A DNA stretch of 64,000 nucleotides from Microbacterium galbinum (GCF_023101185.1 NZ_CP078077.1:3394160-3458159); one strand, 5' to 3'. Numbered from the stretch's first letter, positions 26,025 through 35,113 are shown. Notes: a model not told the origin generated them from the sequence alone. Program-made: numbers and translations.

Positions 26025-27835
26025 GCACCGCAACGCTGTCCAAAGAGGACAAGGACACCAAGGCGCCTCTCGGCGGCCGATTCGTCGGCGCCGCGTCGAA
26101 CTACATCGATGAGCGCACCAGCCTCTCCGGCTTCGTCAAGGAGCTGGGGCGCAAGATCTTCCCCGACCACTGGTCGTTCATGCTGGGTGAGATCGCCCTG
26201 TGGAGCTTCGTCGTCGTGTTCCTGTCCGGAACCTTCCTGACGTTCTTCTTCCAGGCGTCGATGGTCGAGACCCACTACACCGGTGCGTACGCTCCGATGC
26301 GCGGCATCGAGATGTCCGCGGCGCTCGAGTCGTCGCTCCACATCTCGTTCGACCTCCGTGGCGGTCTGCTCGTCCGTCAGATCCACCACTGGGCCGCCCT
26401 GGTCTTCGTGGCCGGTATCGGCGTGCACATGCTCCGCGTGTTCTTCACCGGCGCATTCCGCAAGCCGCGCGAGCTCAACTGGGTGATCGGCTTCGTGCTG
26501 TTCATCCTCGCTCTCGCCGAGGGCTTCACGGGATACTCCCTCCCCGACGACCTGCTCTCGGGTAACGGTCTCCGCATCATCGACGGCATGGTCAAGGGCC
26601 TCCCGCTCATCGGCACCTGGACCTCGTTCCTCCTCTTCGGCGGCGAGTTCCCCGGTACCGACATCGTCGGGCGCCTGTACTCGCTGCACATCCTGCTGCT
26701 GCCGATGCTCGTGATCGCCCTGATCGTCGTGCACCTCATGCTCATGATCATCAACAAGCACACGCAGTTCGCCGGCCCCGGCCGCACGAACGACAACGTC
26801 GTGGGCTACCCGATGATGCCGGTGTACATGTCGAAGATGGGCGGATACCTGTTCATCGTCTTCGGCACCATCGTGTTGATCGCGACCTTCTTCCAGATCA
26901 ACCCGATCTGGAACTACGGCCCCTACGACCCCTCCCCCGTGTCCGCCGGAACCCAGCCCGACTGGTACATCGGCTTCGCGGACGGCGCGCTGCGTCTGGC
27001 GCCCTCGAACTGGGACGTCGTCTTCCTCGACCACACCTGGTCGTTCGGCATCCTCGCTCCGGTCGCCGTGCTCGGACTCTTCATCGTCGCCGTCGCGATC
27101 TACCCCTTCATCGAAGCGTGGATCACCGGTGACAAGCGCGAGCACCACATCGCGCAGCGTCCGCGCAACGCGGCGACCCGCACCGCCATCGGCGTGGCCG
27201 GCGTCATCTTCTACGCCGTGCTCTGGGCTGCAGCCTCTTCGGACCTCATCGCGACGCACTTCATGCTCACGATGGAGGGTGTCATCCACACGCTCCAGGC
27301 GCTGCTGTTCCTCGGGCCGATCCTCGGTTACTTCGTGACCAAGCGCATCTGCATCGCGCTGCAGAAGAAGGATCGTGAGATCGTTCTCCACGGCTTCGAG
27401 TCGGGACGCATCGTCCGCCTTCCCGGTGGCGAGTTCATCGAGGTGCACCAGCCGGTCGATCAGTACGACCGGTGGAAGCTCATCGACGTCGACGGCTACG
27501 AGCCGCTCGTCGTGCGCCCCAACGCCAAGGGCCGCATCCCGTGGACGGAGAACCTCCGGTCGTCGATGTCGCGCTGGTTCTTCGAGGACCGTCTCGCGCC
27601 GCTCACTCAGGCCGAGGTCGCAGCCGCGGATGCACACCAGCACCACGTCACGGCTCACAACGAGGAGACCGAGGTCGCCGAGATCCAGGGAGCTCACGAG
27701 CGCGCCGGATTCCCGGATGCCCCGCTCGAGGCGACCGAGGACCACGTCGACGAGACGCCGAACACCCCGAGCACGGTCATCGCGACCGAGCCCGTGAAGA
27801 AGCCTCGCAAGAAGAAGTCGGAGGACGGCGAGTAA
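26021..27835 (+). CDS. qcrB: menaquinol-cytochrome c reductase cytochrome b subunit
   Basis: Diheme membrane subunit that binds menaquinol; its Qp site is the target of telacebec in mycobacteria. The 604-residue protein carries heme-ligand histidines in HHWAALVFVAGIGVHMLRVF and LLPMLVIALIVVHLMLM, and the Qp-site motif NPIWNYGPYDP (PEWY-like region). The start codon is TTG at 26021, overlapping the qcrA stop as TTGA. A hydrophilic tail of about 90 residues ending KKPRKKKSEDGE extends past the last helix, as in other actinobacteria. A strong terminator follows. Confidence 0.97.
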   Translation: MSTATLSKEDKDTKAPLGGRFVGAASNYIDERTSLSGFVKELGRKIFPDHWSFMLGEIALWSFVVVFLSGTFLTFFFQASMVETHYTGAYAPMRGIEMSAALESSLHISFDLRGGLLVRQIHHWAALVFVAGIGVHMLRVFFTGAFRKPRELNWVIGFVLFILALAEGFTGYSLPDDLLSGNGLRIIDGMVKGLPLIGTWTSFLLFGGEFPGTDIVGRLYSLHILLLPMLVIALIVVHLMLMIINKHTQFAGPGRTNDNVVGYPMMPVYMSKMGGYLFIVFGTIVLIATFFQINPIWNYGPYDPSPVSAGTQPDWYIGFADGALRLAPSNWDVVFLDHTWSFGILAPVAVLGLFIVAVAIYPFIEAWITGDKREHHIAQRPRNAATRTAIGVAGVIFYAVLWAAASSDLIATHFMLTMEGVIHTLQALLFLGPILGYFVTKRICIALQKKDREIVLHGFESGRIVRLPGGEFIEVHQPVDQYDRWKLIDVDGYEPLVVRPNAKGRIPWTENLRSSMSRWFFEDRLAPLTQAEVAAADAHQHHVTAHNEETEVAEIQGAHERAGFPDAPLEATEDHVDETPNTPSTVIATEPVKKPRKKKSEDGE

Positions 27836-27854
27836 CGTCCCGCCGCTCCCCCTC

Positions 27855-27890
27855 TCGAAGGGCCCTGTCCACGCGGACAGGGCCCTTCGA
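27855..27890 (+). terminator. intrinsic terminator after qcrB
   Basis: A perfect 16-bp stem (TCGAAGGGCCCTGTCC / GGACAGGGCCCTTCGA) with an ACGC loop lies 19 nt past the qcrB stop. Confidence 0.9.
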
Positions 27891-27913
27891 TGTTCCCATG
27901 GGAGGATCGAAGC

Positions 27914-28321
27914 ATGACGTCCGTAGTGCGACTCATCCGTTCCGACTCCCTCGCCGACACCCCGTACGCCTATGCCGCGACGGCTCCCGCCGGCTCCCGC
28001 CTCATCTTCCTGGCCGGCGCCTGCCCGCTCGAAGACGATGGCTCCACGACCGCCCCGGGCGACTACGCTGCACAGGCAGCGCGCTGCGTCGAGACCCTGC
28101 GGGGCGCTCTCGCCGCGTCGGGCGCCGCACTGACAGACGTCATCAGCACGCGCGTGCTGGTGGCCTCCACACGCCGAGCTGACCTCGTCACCGCCTGGAA
28201 CGTCGTAGAAGCGGCATTCGGATCCCACGATGTCCCGAGCGCCCTTCTCGGTGTCACGGTGCTCGGGTACGACGACCAGCTGGTCGAGATCGAGGCGATC
28301 GCCGCGGTGCAGGGAGACTGA
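27914..28321 (+). CDS. RidA family protein (YjgF/UK114)
   Basis: Members hydrolyse reactive enamine/imine intermediates released by PLP enzymes. The 135-residue protein has FLAGACPLEDDGS and YAAQAARCVETLRGALAASGA, and the C-terminal SALLGVTVLGYDDQLVEIEAIA. The canonical arginine of true RidA (normally in an R-A-x-V-G-type stretch) is not evident, so this may be a non-deaminase subgroup. GGAGG sits just upstream of the ATG at 27914; a longer start would begin in the terminator. The stop is 2 nt before the GNAT gene, so both are co-translated. Confidence 0.85.
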   Translation: MTSVVRLIRSDSLADTPYAYAATAPAGSRLIFLAGACPLEDDGSTTAPGDYAAQAARCVETLRGALAASGAALTDVISTRVLVASTRRADLVTAWNVVEAAFGSHDVPSALLGVTVLGYDDQLVEIEAIAAVQGD

Positions 28322-28323
28322 CG

Positions 28324-28872
28324 GTGAGCGGCACAATCCGCCCTGCGCTCTCGACCGACGCCGAACACCTGCAGGCGATCGAGTCGGCAGCGGATGCCCT
28401 CCTCATCGACGCTCTCGGCGCCTGGGAGTGGCCCGACGCAGAGGACGGCGCGGCCCGCCTCGCGGCTCCCGGGTTCACCCTGCTCATCGAAGACGAGGAC
28501 ACGCGCTCCCCCGTCGGATTCGTGCATGTGCTCGACGCGGACGGACACGCGCACCTCGAACAGCTGTCGGTGACTCCCTCGGCGGGACGGCAGGGGCACG
28601 GGCGCGCTCTGGTGCGCGCCGCCCTGCGTGAGGCGCACGAACGTGGCTACTCCCGTGTCACACTGCGTACGTACGCCGAGGTGCCCTGGAACGCACCGTT
28701 CTACGCCACCTGCGGATTCCTCGAGAGCCTCCCCGAGACGGCTTTCCAGCGGGCTCTGATCGACACCGAAGCAGAGCTCGGGATCGATCGCTACGGTCGC
28801 CGGGTGCAGATGACGGCCGAGGTCGACGACCGGACGCACCTGGCCGGAAAAGACCCACGAGCGACCGAATGA
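28324..28872 (+). CDS. GNAT family N-acetyltransferase
   Basis: The 182-residue product has one GNAT fold. The acetyl-CoA pyrophosphate loop reads GRQGHGRALVRAAL near 88-101, preceded by the beta-4 strand HLEQLSVTP. The C-terminal motif B is WNAPFYATCGFLE. The start is GTG, 2 nt after the RidA-like gene. The acceptor is unknown; pairing with an imine deaminase-like protein hints at amine detoxification but that is speculation. Confidence 0.88.
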   Translation: MSGTIRPALSTDAEHLQAIESAADALLIDALGAWEWPDAEDGAARLAAPGFTLLIEDEDTRSPVGFVHVLDADGHAHLEQLSVTPSAGRQGHGRALVRAALREAHERGYSRVTLRTYAEVPWNAPFYATCGFLESLPETAFQRALIDTEAELGIDRYGRRVQMTAEVDDRTHLAGKDPRATE

Positions 28873-28912
28873 TGAGCGCGGACCGACCTGTGCCTCTCCT
28901 ACTCTGAGAGAC

Positions 28913-29332
28913 ATGATCGATCGCGCCGACTACTTCGCCGCCAAGCTCGCCTACGAGACCGACGCCAGTGACGTCCATGCCGACCTTAGAGCGGGGAAGC
29001 CGCTGGTCGTGATCGACGTGCGCTCCGCCGAAGCCTGGGCCCAGGGACGCGTCGCCGGCGCGACGCACATGCACTACAGCGAGATCGAGACCCGAGCGCC
29101 TGCAGAGCTCCCTGCCGACAGCGAGGTCGTCGTCTACTGCTGGAGTCCCGGATGCAACGCCGGCGCGAAGGCGGCCCTCGCCTTCGCCCGCCTCGGCTAC
29201 GCGGTGCGCGAGATGATCGGTGGATTCGAATACTGGGCTCGAGAAGGTTATCCGGTGGAGGACGCGGATGGCGTGCACCGCCGGCCCGTCGACCCGCTCA
29301 CCGGAATCCCTCGGATACGCAGCCGTTCGTGA
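28913..29332 (+). CDS. rhodanese-like sulfurtransferase
   Basis: A single 139-residue rhodanese domain. VVIDVRSAEAWAQGRVAGATHMHY is the CH2A region, and the active-site loop is VVYCWSPGCNAGAKAA. The catalytic Cys is the first Cys of CWSPGC near residue 77, and the second Cys four residues on is unusual enough to suggest disulfide control. WxPGCN-type loops occur in actinobacterial rhodaneses of unknown substrate. TACTCT lies 7 nt before the ATG, and GAGAG could instead act as a weak ribosome binding site. It ends just before a terminator. Confidence 0.88.
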   Translation: MIDRADYFAAKLAYETDASDVHADLRAGKPLVVIDVRSAEAWAQGRVAGATHMHYSEIETRAPAELPADSEVVVYCWSPGCNAGAKAALAFARLGYAVREMIGGFEYWAREGYPVEDADGVHRRPVDPLTGIPRIRSRS

Positions 29333-29336
29333 CGCA

Positions 29337-29369
29337 GAAGAGGCCCCCGGGATTCCCGGGGGCCTCTTC
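29337..29369. terminator. bidirectional terminator between rhodanese and ctaF
   Basis: GAAGAGGCCCCCGGG and CCCGGGGGCCTCTTC form a perfect 15-bp stem with a 3-nt loop between convergent genes. Confidence 0.88.
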
Positions 29370-29383
29370 GTTCGTTCGCCCGA

Positions 29384-29818
29384 TCAGCGAGCGAAGTTAC
29401 CGCGGTAGTACTCGTACACCCAGCCGACGATCGCGACGACGAAGATCGCCAGGCCGATCGGCAGGAGGAAGTGTCCGACAGCCAGACCGACCACGAAGAC
29501 ACCGGCGGAGGCCGCCAGCACCAGCGGCCACCACGACCACGGGCTGAACTCGCCGAGCTCGGGGTCGCCGTCGTCGATGTCCGACGTCAGGATGTCTTCC
29601 GGCAGCTCACCACCCTGCGCATTGTGCGTGCGGTCGAGGTAGAACGCGATCATCGCGCCCATGAAGGCGGCGAAGAACAGTGCGGTCGTGCCGACCCACT
29701 CGATCCGCATCGCGAAGTTGTCGTCCGGCGTCGCGAGGATGTGCCAGCCGGTGTAGATCACTCCGACCAGGGCGAAGAAAGCGGTGAGAATCCACCAGAG
29801 GATGACGTTGTCGCGCAT
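29384..29818 (-). CDS. ctaF: cytochrome c oxidase subunit IV, actinobacterial type
   Basis: Small accessory subunit of aa3 oxidase found in actinobacteria. The 144-residue protein has four hydrophobic segments. The start is MRDNVILWWILTAFFALVGV, then IEWVGTTALFFAAFMGAMIAFYL, and the second half ends VGWVYEYYRGNFAR. An acidic loop (DILTSDIDDGDPELGEFSPWSWWP) separates the two helix pairs. It starts 3 nt after ctaD and closes the ctaC-ctaD-ctaF operon. Confidence 0.95.
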   Translation of the reverse strand: MRDNVILWWILTAFFALVGVIYTGWHILATPDDNFAMRIEWVGTTALFFAAFMGAMIAFYLDRTHNAQGGELPEDILTSDIDDGDPELGEFSPWSWWPLVLAASAGVFVVGLAVGHFLLPIGLAIFVVAIVGWVYEYYRGNFAR

Positions 29819-29821
29819 GGC

Positions 29822-31555
29822 TCAGTGGACCTCTCGCTCGCCCGGAGCCGTGGTGGCGAACTCCGCTGCTTCGGGGTGATTCAGGTCGAAGGCCGGGCGC
29901 TCGCTGCGGATGCGCGGGATCGACGTGAAGTTGTGACGCGGCGGCGGGCAGGAGGTCGCCCACTCGAGCGATGCTCCGTAGCCCCACGGGTCGTTGACGG
30001 TGACCTTCGGCGCCTTGCGGGCCGTGATCCAGACGTTCAGGAAGAACGGCAGCATCGACGCGCCGAGGATCATCGCACCGATCGTCGAGACCTGGTTCTG
30101 CCAGGTCCAGCCATCGGCCGCGGAGTAGTCCGCGTAACGACGCACCATGCCGTCGACGCCCAGCCAGTGCTGGATGAGGAAGGTCATGTGGAAGCCGATG
30201 AACAGCATCCAGAAGTGGACGTAGCCGAGACGCTCGTTGAGCATGCGTCCGGTCCACTTCGGCCACCAGAAGTAGAAGCCGGCGAACATCGCGAACACGA
30301 CGGTTCCGAAGACGACGTAGTGGAAGTGCGCCACGACGAAGTAGGAGTCAGACAGAGCGAAGTCCAGCGGCGGGGCCGCCAGGATGACACCCGTCAGACC
30401 GCCGAAGACGAACGAGACGAGGAAGCCGAGCGAGAAGACCATCGGAGTCTCGAAGGTCACGGACCCTCGCCACATCGTGCCGATCCAGTTGAAGATCTTC
30501 ACACCCGTCGGCACGGCGATGAGCATCGTCATCAGCGCGAAGAACGGGAGAAGCACGGATCCGGTGACGTACATGTGGTGAGCCCACACGGCCACGGAGA
30601 GAGCGGCGATCGCGATCGTCGCGTAGACGAGCGTCTTGTAACCGAAGATCGGCTTGCGGCTGAACACCGGGAAGATCTCCGAGACGATGCCGAAGAACGG
30701 CAGCGCGATGATGTAGACCTCGGGGTGCCCGAAGAACCAGAACAGGTGCTGCCAGAGCAGGACGCCGCCGTTGGCCGGGTCGTAGATGTGGGCACCGAGC
30801 ACGCGGTCGGCGCCGGCGGCGAAGATCGCGGCGGCGAGGACCGGGAATGCCATCAGGATCAGGAGGCTCGTGACGAGCGTGTTCCAGGAGAAGATCGGCA
30901 TGCGCCACATCGTCATGCCTGGTGCGCGCATCGTGATGATCGTGGTGATGAAGTTCACCGCACCGAGGATGGTGCCGAATCCGGAGATTCCGAGTCCGAG
31001 CATCCACAGGTTTCCACCCGCTCCCGGCGAGAACGAGGCGCTCGCGAGGGGCTGGTAGGCGAACCATCCGAAGGACGCCGCACCCTGAGGGGTGAGGAAG
31101 CCGGCGACGGCGATCGTCGATCCGAACAGGAAGAGCCAGAAGGCGAAGGCGTTCAGGCGCGGGAACGCGACGTCGGGCGCGCCGATCTGCAGGGGCAGGA
31201 TCGCGTTGGCGAAGCCCGCGAACAGCGGCGTCGCGAACATCAGCAGCATGATCGTGCCGTGCATCGTGAACAGCTGGTTGTACTGCTCCTTCGTCGGGAT
31301 GATCTGCATACCCGGAGCGAAGAGCTCGGCGCGGATGACGAGGGCCATCACGCCTCCGAGGAGGAAGAACAGCACCGAGGCGATGAGGTACATGTACCCG
31401 ATCGTCTTGTGGTCGGTGGAGGTGATCCACTTGACGACGATGTTGCCCTTCTGCTCGACGCGCGAAGAGCTCATGAGCGAGGCCTGGCGCGGGGGCAGAG
31501 TCGTGGGACGGGAGCGGTTCGCCTCGTCGGTGCGGGGTGCTTCAGTCGTCGACAT
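29822..31555 (-). CDS. ctaD: cytochrome aa3 oxidase subunit I
   Basis: Catalytic subunit holding heme a and the heme a3-CuB centre where oxygen is reduced. The 577-residue protein has about 12 membrane helices. The low-spin heme ligand is in [12 protein letters not shown], the CuB ligand and Tyr cross-link region in [15 protein letters not shown], the CuB pair in [10 protein letters not shown], and the heme a3/a ligands in [14 protein letters not shown]. It starts 3 nt after ctaC and is followed by ctaF. ctaD is often unlinked in actinobacteria; here it sits in one locus with the rest of the complex. Confidence 0.98.
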   Translation of the reverse strand: MSTTEAPRTDEANRSRPTTLPPRQASLMSSSRVEQKGNIVVKWITSTDHKTIGYMYLIASVLFFLLGGVMALVIRAELFAPGMQIIPTKEQYNQLFTMHGTIMLLMFATPLFAGFANAILPLQIGAPDVAFPRLNAFAFWLFLFGSTIAVAGFLTPQGAASFGWFAYQPLASASFSPGAGGNLWMLGLGISGFGTILGAVNFITTIITMRAPGMTMWRMPIFSWNTLVTSLLILMAFPVLAAAIFAAGADRVLGAHIYDPANGGVLLWQHLFWFFGHPEVYIIALPFFGIVSEIFPVFSRKPIFGYKTLVYATIAIAALSVAVWAHHMYVTGSVLLPFFALMTMLIAVPTGVKIFNWIGTMWRGSVTFETPMVFSLGFLVSFVFGGLTGVILAAPPLDFALSDSYFVVAHFHYVVFGTVVFAMFAGFYFWWPKWTGRMLNERLGYVHFWMLFIGFHMTFLIQHWLGVDGMVRRYADYSAADGWTWQNQVSTIGAMILGASMLPFFLNVWITARKAPKVTVNDPWGYGASLEWATSCPPPRHNFTSIPRIRSERPAFDLNHPEAAEFATTAPGEREVH

Positions 31556-31558
31556 GGC

Positions 31559-32458
31559 TTACTCCTCTCCTTCTTCGGAGTCGTTCTTCGGGGTCGTTCC
31601 GGGGTAGTTCGACAGACGGTCGTAAGCGTCCGTGATGTCTCCCGTGTTGCCCTTGTCCTTGAGGGTCTCGAGGTACGCGTCGTACTCGTCCTGCTCGACG
31701 ACCTTCACGTTGAAGAGCATCATCGAGTGGTACTCGCCGCAGAGCTCGGCGCACTTCCCGGCGTACTCCCCCACGCGGGTGGGGATGAACGACCAGGAGT
31801 TGTCCTTGCCGATGTACATGTCCTTCTTGTAGAGGAAGTCGATGATCCAGAAGGAGTGGATGACGTCGCGGGACTGCAGCTTGATCGTGACCTTCTGGTC
31901 GACCGGGAGCACCAGGGTCGGCAGCTGCGACTGGTCGATGTTGCCCTCGGCGTCGGGCTGGGCCTGAATACCCATCGTCCAGACGGTGTCGTCCTCGGAG
32001 TCGGCGTCGTACTGGAAGTCCCACGCCCACTGCTTCGCGATCGCGGTGATCTCGACGTCGGGGTCGTCCCACTGCGTCTCGATCGCGGCCTGGTCGCGGG
32101 CGGTGAAGAAGAACATCCCGAGCACGAGGATCAGCGGCACGATCGTGTAGAAGATCTCGATCGGCATGTTGTAGCGCATCTGGACGGGAAGACCCGTCTG
32201 GCCCTTGCGACGGCGGTATGCGATCGCGGCCCAGGCCATGAGGCCCCAGGTGATGACACCGACGGCGAGAAGGACGATCCAGGAGTTCACCCAGAGCGAC
32301 GACACGCGCTCGGTCTGGTTGGTGGCAGCGGGACCATCATCGACGAAGCCGGGGAGATAGCCGTTCAGCTCGGCGGTGGTACATCCCGCCAGGGCCACAG
32401 CTGCCGCGACTCCCAGAGGGAGTGCGGCCCAACGAAGGCGGCGGCGTTTCGAGGGCAC
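31559..32458 (-). CDS. ctaC: cytochrome aa3 oxidase subunit II
   Basis: Receives electrons at the binuclear CuA site. The 299-residue protein begins with a lipoprotein signal, basic SKRRRLRW then a hydrophobic run to the lipobox LAGC (Cys 26). Two membrane helices follow (about 58-80 and 100-125) and then the cupredoxin domain. CuA ligands are visible in CAELCGEYHSMM near 235 together with an upstream His in VIHSFWI. The GTG at 32458 has AAAGGTG upstream. It is the first gene of ctaC-ctaD-ctaF. Confidence 0.97.
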   Translation of the reverse strand: MPSKRRRLRWAALPLGVAAAVALAGCTTAELNGYLPGFVDDGPAATNQTERVSSLWVNSWIVLLAVGVITWGLMAWAAIAYRRRKGQTGLPVQMRYNMPIEIFYTIVPLILVLGMFFFTARDQAAIETQWDDPDVEITAIAKQWAWDFQYDADSEDDTVWTMGIQAQPDAEGNIDQSQLPTLVLPVDQKVTIKLQSRDVIHSFWIIDFLYKKDMYIGKDNSWSFIPTRVGEYAGKCAELCGEYHSMMLFNVKVVEQDEYDAYLETLKDKGNTGDITDAYDRLSNYPGTTPKNDSEEGEE

Positions 32459-32493
32459 GATGCACCTTTCAGATTGCGGATAGGGCACACCCA

Positions 32494-32499
32494 AGTCTA
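32494..32499 (-). promoter_or_regulatory. candidate -10 box of ctaC-ctaD-ctaF
   Basis: TAGACT on the minus strand, about 36 nt upstream of the ctaC GTG. No TGTCGG element is present at the damage-promoter spacing, so this looks like an ordinary promoter. Confidence 0.45.
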
Positions 32500-32554
32500 G
32501 AGCAACCTCACACCCGATTCATGCCAACCACGCAGGTTGACGGGGTGGTTCCGC

Positions 32555-32917
32555 TCAGTGGAAGCTGTCGCCGCAGGCGCAGCTGCCGGCCGCGTTGGGG
32601 TTGTCGATCGTGAAGCCCTGCTCCGAGATCGAATCCTTGAAATCGATGGATGCACCATCGAGGTACGGCACGCTCATGTTGTCGACGATGACCTCGACGC
32701 CGTCGAAGTCGACGGTCTCGTCGCCCTCGAGGTAGCGCTCGTCGAAGTAGAGCTGGTAGATCAGGCCGGAGCATCCGCCGGGCTGGACGGCGACGCGCAG
32801 GCGAAGGTCGTCGCGACCCTCCTGCTCGAGCAGGTTCTTCACCTTGGTCGCGGCCGCGTCGGTGAGGCTGATGCCGTGGGCCTTGGTGGTCTCTGAGGTC
32901 AGGGTGGTGTCGCTCAT
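32555..32917 (-). CDS. erpA: iron-sulfur cluster insertion protein ErpA (A-type carrier)
   Basis: Delivers Fe-S clusters to apoproteins. The 120-residue protein shows the three conserved cysteines: Cys49 in QPGGCSGLIYQLYFDE, and Cys113 and Cys115 in AGSCACGDSFH. The ATG has AAGGAGCGAC upstream. In actinobacteria erpA usually sits near respiratory genes; QcrA here is a likely client, but that is inference. TAGAAT at 32966-32961 (minus strand) is a good -10 box. Inverted copies of CAGTCGCACGG flank the promoter. Confidence 0.95.
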   Translation of the reverse strand: MSDTTLTSETTKAHGISLTDAAATKVKNLLEQEGRDDLRLRVAVQPGGCSGLIYQLYFDERYLEGDETVDFDGVEVIVDNMSVPYLDGASIDFKDSISEQGFTIDNPNAAGSCACGDSFH

Positions 32918-32938
32918 GTCGCTCCTTGTGACGGGCCG

Positions 32939-33015
32939 CAGTCGCACGGCCTTCCCCGCAATTCTACCGCCGCCCTCGGCGAAGTCGGCGAGATCCGGAG
33001 AGAACCGTGCGACTG
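32939..33015. promoter_or_regulatory. pair of inverted 11-bp sites flanking the erpA promoter
   Basis: CAGTCGCACGG at 32939-32949 and its exact reverse complement CCGTGCGACTG at 33005-33015 flank the predicted erpA -10 box (TAGAAT, 32961-32966). Centre-to-centre distance is 66 nt. They could be paired operators, or the arms of a weak long-loop hairpin following the M20 peptidase stop. Confidence 0.5.
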
Positions 33016-33019
33016 AGGG

Positions 33020-34429
33020 TCACTGCGGGAGCGTGAGAGCGTTCATCCGAGCCAGCAGGAGCGCCTCGGTCGCGACCGCGTTGCGGAAGGTATCGAGATG
33101 CAGCGACTCGTTCGGGCTGTGGGCGCGGGAGTGCGGATCCTCCACGCCGGTGACGAGGATCTGCGCCTCGGGGAACTCCCGCACCAGGTCGGCGATGAAC
33201 GGGATGGAGCCGCCGACGCCCAGATCGACGGGAGCGACGCCGTACCCGTCTCGCATGGCGTCGCGTGTGAGCGCGACCGCCCATCCGGAGGTGTCGACGA
33301 GGAAACCGTTACCCAGATCGACGTCGGAGAACGTCAGCTCCGCGCCGAACGGGGCGTGCGCACGCAGGTGACGCTCCAGAGCCTCGTACGCTTCCTGCCC
33401 GGTCTGGCCCGGCGCGACGCGGGCGCTGATGACGACCGTCACTTCGGGGAGGAGCGTGTTGGATGCCGCGGCGACGCTCGTGGCGTCGATGCCGATCACG
33501 GTGACCGACGGCTTGTTCCAGATGCGGCTGAGGATCGTGCCCCCGCCGATGGGCGTCGTGCCGGGCAGGAGCCCGGCCTCATCGCGCAAAGTCTCCTCGG
33601 TGTACTCCGGTGTCGCCGCTTCCCGTTCCGTCATCCCGTCCACGGCCACCGAGCCGTCGGCGTTCCACAGCGTCGAGAGGAGCGTGACCGTCGCCATCAT
33701 CGCGTCGGGCACCGCCCCACCGAACATCCCCGAGTGCGAGGCGTGGTCGAGGGTGCGGACGCGCATCGTGAACCGCGCGTTCCCCCGCAGCGACACGGTG
33801 AGTCCGGGCGTCGTCGAATCCCAGTTGCCCGAATCGGCGACGACGATCGCGTCGGCGCGCAGAGCTTCCTTGTTGTCGGAGAGGAACTGCGCGAAGGATC
33901 GCGAGCCGTACTCCTCCTCGCCTTCGATGAACATCGCGATCCCGAGATCGAGGTCGTCGCCGATCACCTCCGCCGCGGCGCGGATGGAGGCGATGTGCGC
34001 CATGATCCCCGCCTTGTCGTCGGCCGCTCCCCGCCCATACAGGCGTCCGTCGCGCACGGTCGGCTCGAACGGCGGTGTCTCCCAGAGCGCGTCATCCCCG
34101 GGAGGCTGCACGTCGTGGTGCGCGTAGAGCAGGATCGTGGGACGCCCGTTCCGGGCCGCGCGGGTCGCCAGGACGGCGGGCTGTCCCTGCTCGTCCGTTC
34201 CGGGGATGTCGGCACGGAGGATGCGCACCTCGTCGAAGACGCCGGTGTCCGTCGCGAGCGCCGCCACGGCCTCGGCACTGCGCTCGAGCTGGGTCTGATC
34301 GAACGCCGGCCAGGCCATTCCCGGGATGCGGACGAGGTGCCCGAGGTCCGACAGCGCGGCCGGGTTCCCGGTCGCCACCGCCTCGAGGATGTCCGTTTCG
34401 GAGACAGGGGGAATCTCAGCAGAGGTCAT
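33020..34429 (-). CDS. M20 family dipeptidase/metallopeptidase
   Basis: Zinc-dependent exopeptidase of 469 residues. The metal-site motifs are LLYAHHDVQPPGD (His, about 97), YGRGAADDKAG (bridging Asp, about 130), FIEGEEEYGS (catalytic and ligand Glu, about 163), then VVADSGNWD, and a C-terminal His in GVEDPHSRAHSPNES. A lid/dimerisation domain occupies about 205-370. It resembles PepV/carnosinase-like dipeptidases. The ATG at 34429 has no ribosome binding site; TAAGAT ends 7 nt before it, implying a leaderless mRNA. It is divergent from the DUF3043 gene. Confidence 0.93.
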   Translation of the reverse strand: MTSAEIPPVSETDILEAVATGNPAALSDLGHLVRIPGMAWPAFDQTQLERSAEAVAALATDTGVFDEVRILRADIPGTDEQGQPAVLATRAARNGRPTILLYAHHDVQPPGDDALWETPPFEPTVRDGRLYGRGAADDKAGIMAHIASIRAAAEVIGDDLDLGIAMFIEGEEEYGSRSFAQFLSDNKEALRADAIVVADSGNWDSTTPGLTVSLRGNARFTMRVRTLDHASHSGMFGGAVPDAMMATVTLLSTLWNADGSVAVDGMTEREAATPEYTEETLRDEAGLLPGTTPIGGGTILSRIWNKPSVTVIGIDATSVAAASNTLLPEVTVVISARVAPGQTGQEAYEALERHLRAHAPFGAELTFSDVDLGNGFLVDTSGWAVALTRDAMRDGYGVAPVDLGVGGSIPFIADLVREFPEAQILVTGVEDPHSRAHSPNESLHLDTFRNAVATEALLLARMNALTLPQ

Positions 34430-34436
34430 GCGAGTA

Positions 34437-34442
34437 ATCTTA
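34437..34442 (-). promoter_or_regulatory. candidate -10 box of the M20 peptidase gene (leaderless)
   Basis: TAAGAT on the minus strand ends 7 nt before the ATG at 34429, which has no Shine-Dalgarno sequence. Confidence 0.45.
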
Positions 34443-34475
34443 AGGTGAACCCCCGTCAGCGAACCGAGGAACCTC

Positions 34476-35048
34476 GTGGCCACTACTCCTGCATCCCCTT
34501 CGACGAACGACGACGCCGCCGAGACGCCCGCCGTCGGAAAGGGCCGGGCGACGCCGAGCCGCGCCGAGCAGGAGGCCGCCCGCCGTCGCCCCCTCGTGGC
34601 CAACACCAAAGAGGCCAAGGCCGCGGCCCGCGCCGAGCTCAACGAGCGACGAGCCCGCGCACAGGCCGGTATGGCCGCGGGTGAGGAGAAGTACCTCCCG
34701 GCCCGCGACAAGGGCCCGCAGCGCCGCTGGGTGCGCGACTACGTGGATGCCGGCTGGCACCCCGCCGAATTCGTGATGGCCGTGATGGTGCTCGTGATCG
34801 TCGCGACGCTCGTGCCGTTCAGCACTCTGGTCTCCTACTACGCCTACCTCGTGATGATGGCGTACCTCGTCATCGCGATCGGCGGCATGATCCTCCTCGG
34901 CATCCGCGTCAAGCGCAAGGTCGCCGCGAAGTTCGGACAGGAGCGCATGGAACGCGGCCTCGGCTGGTACGCCGCGATGCGTTCGCTGCAGATGCGCTTC
35001 ATGCGCCTGCCGAAGCCGCAGGTCAAGCGCGGCCAGTACCCCGACTGA
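34476..35048 (+). CDS. DUF3043 membrane protein
   Basis: Uncharacterised actinobacterial family. The 190-residue protein has a charged N-terminal half rich in Ala, Arg and Glu, including SRAEQEAARRRPL and VRDYVDAGWHPAEF. Two closely spaced membrane helices follow (about 98-118 and 122-145) and then a basic C-terminal tail ending in KRGQYPD. The GTG start has GAGGA 6 nt upstream. It stands alone between the divergent M20 gene and a terminator. The function is unknown. Confidence 0.88.
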   Translation: MATTPASPSTNDDAAETPAVGKGRATPSRAEQEAARRRPLVANTKEAKAAARAELNERRARAQAGMAAGEEKYLPARDKGPQRRWVRDYVDAGWHPAEFVMAVMVLVIVATLVPFSTLVSYYAYLVMMAYLVIAIGGMILLGIRVKRKVAAKFGQERMERGLGWYAAMRSLQMRFMRLPKPQVKRGQYPD

Positions 35049-35065
35049 TCCGGTCCCGTTCACGA

Positions 35066-35103
35066 AGGAACGCCTCGTCTCCCTGCGGAGACGAGGCGTT
35101 CCT
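35066..35103. terminator. bidirectional terminator between DUF3043 and pyrD
   Basis: A perfect 17-bp stem (AGGAACGCCTCGTCTCC and its complement) with a 4-nt loop lies between convergent genes. Confidence 0.9.
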
Positions 35104-35113
35104 CGTAGGGGCG

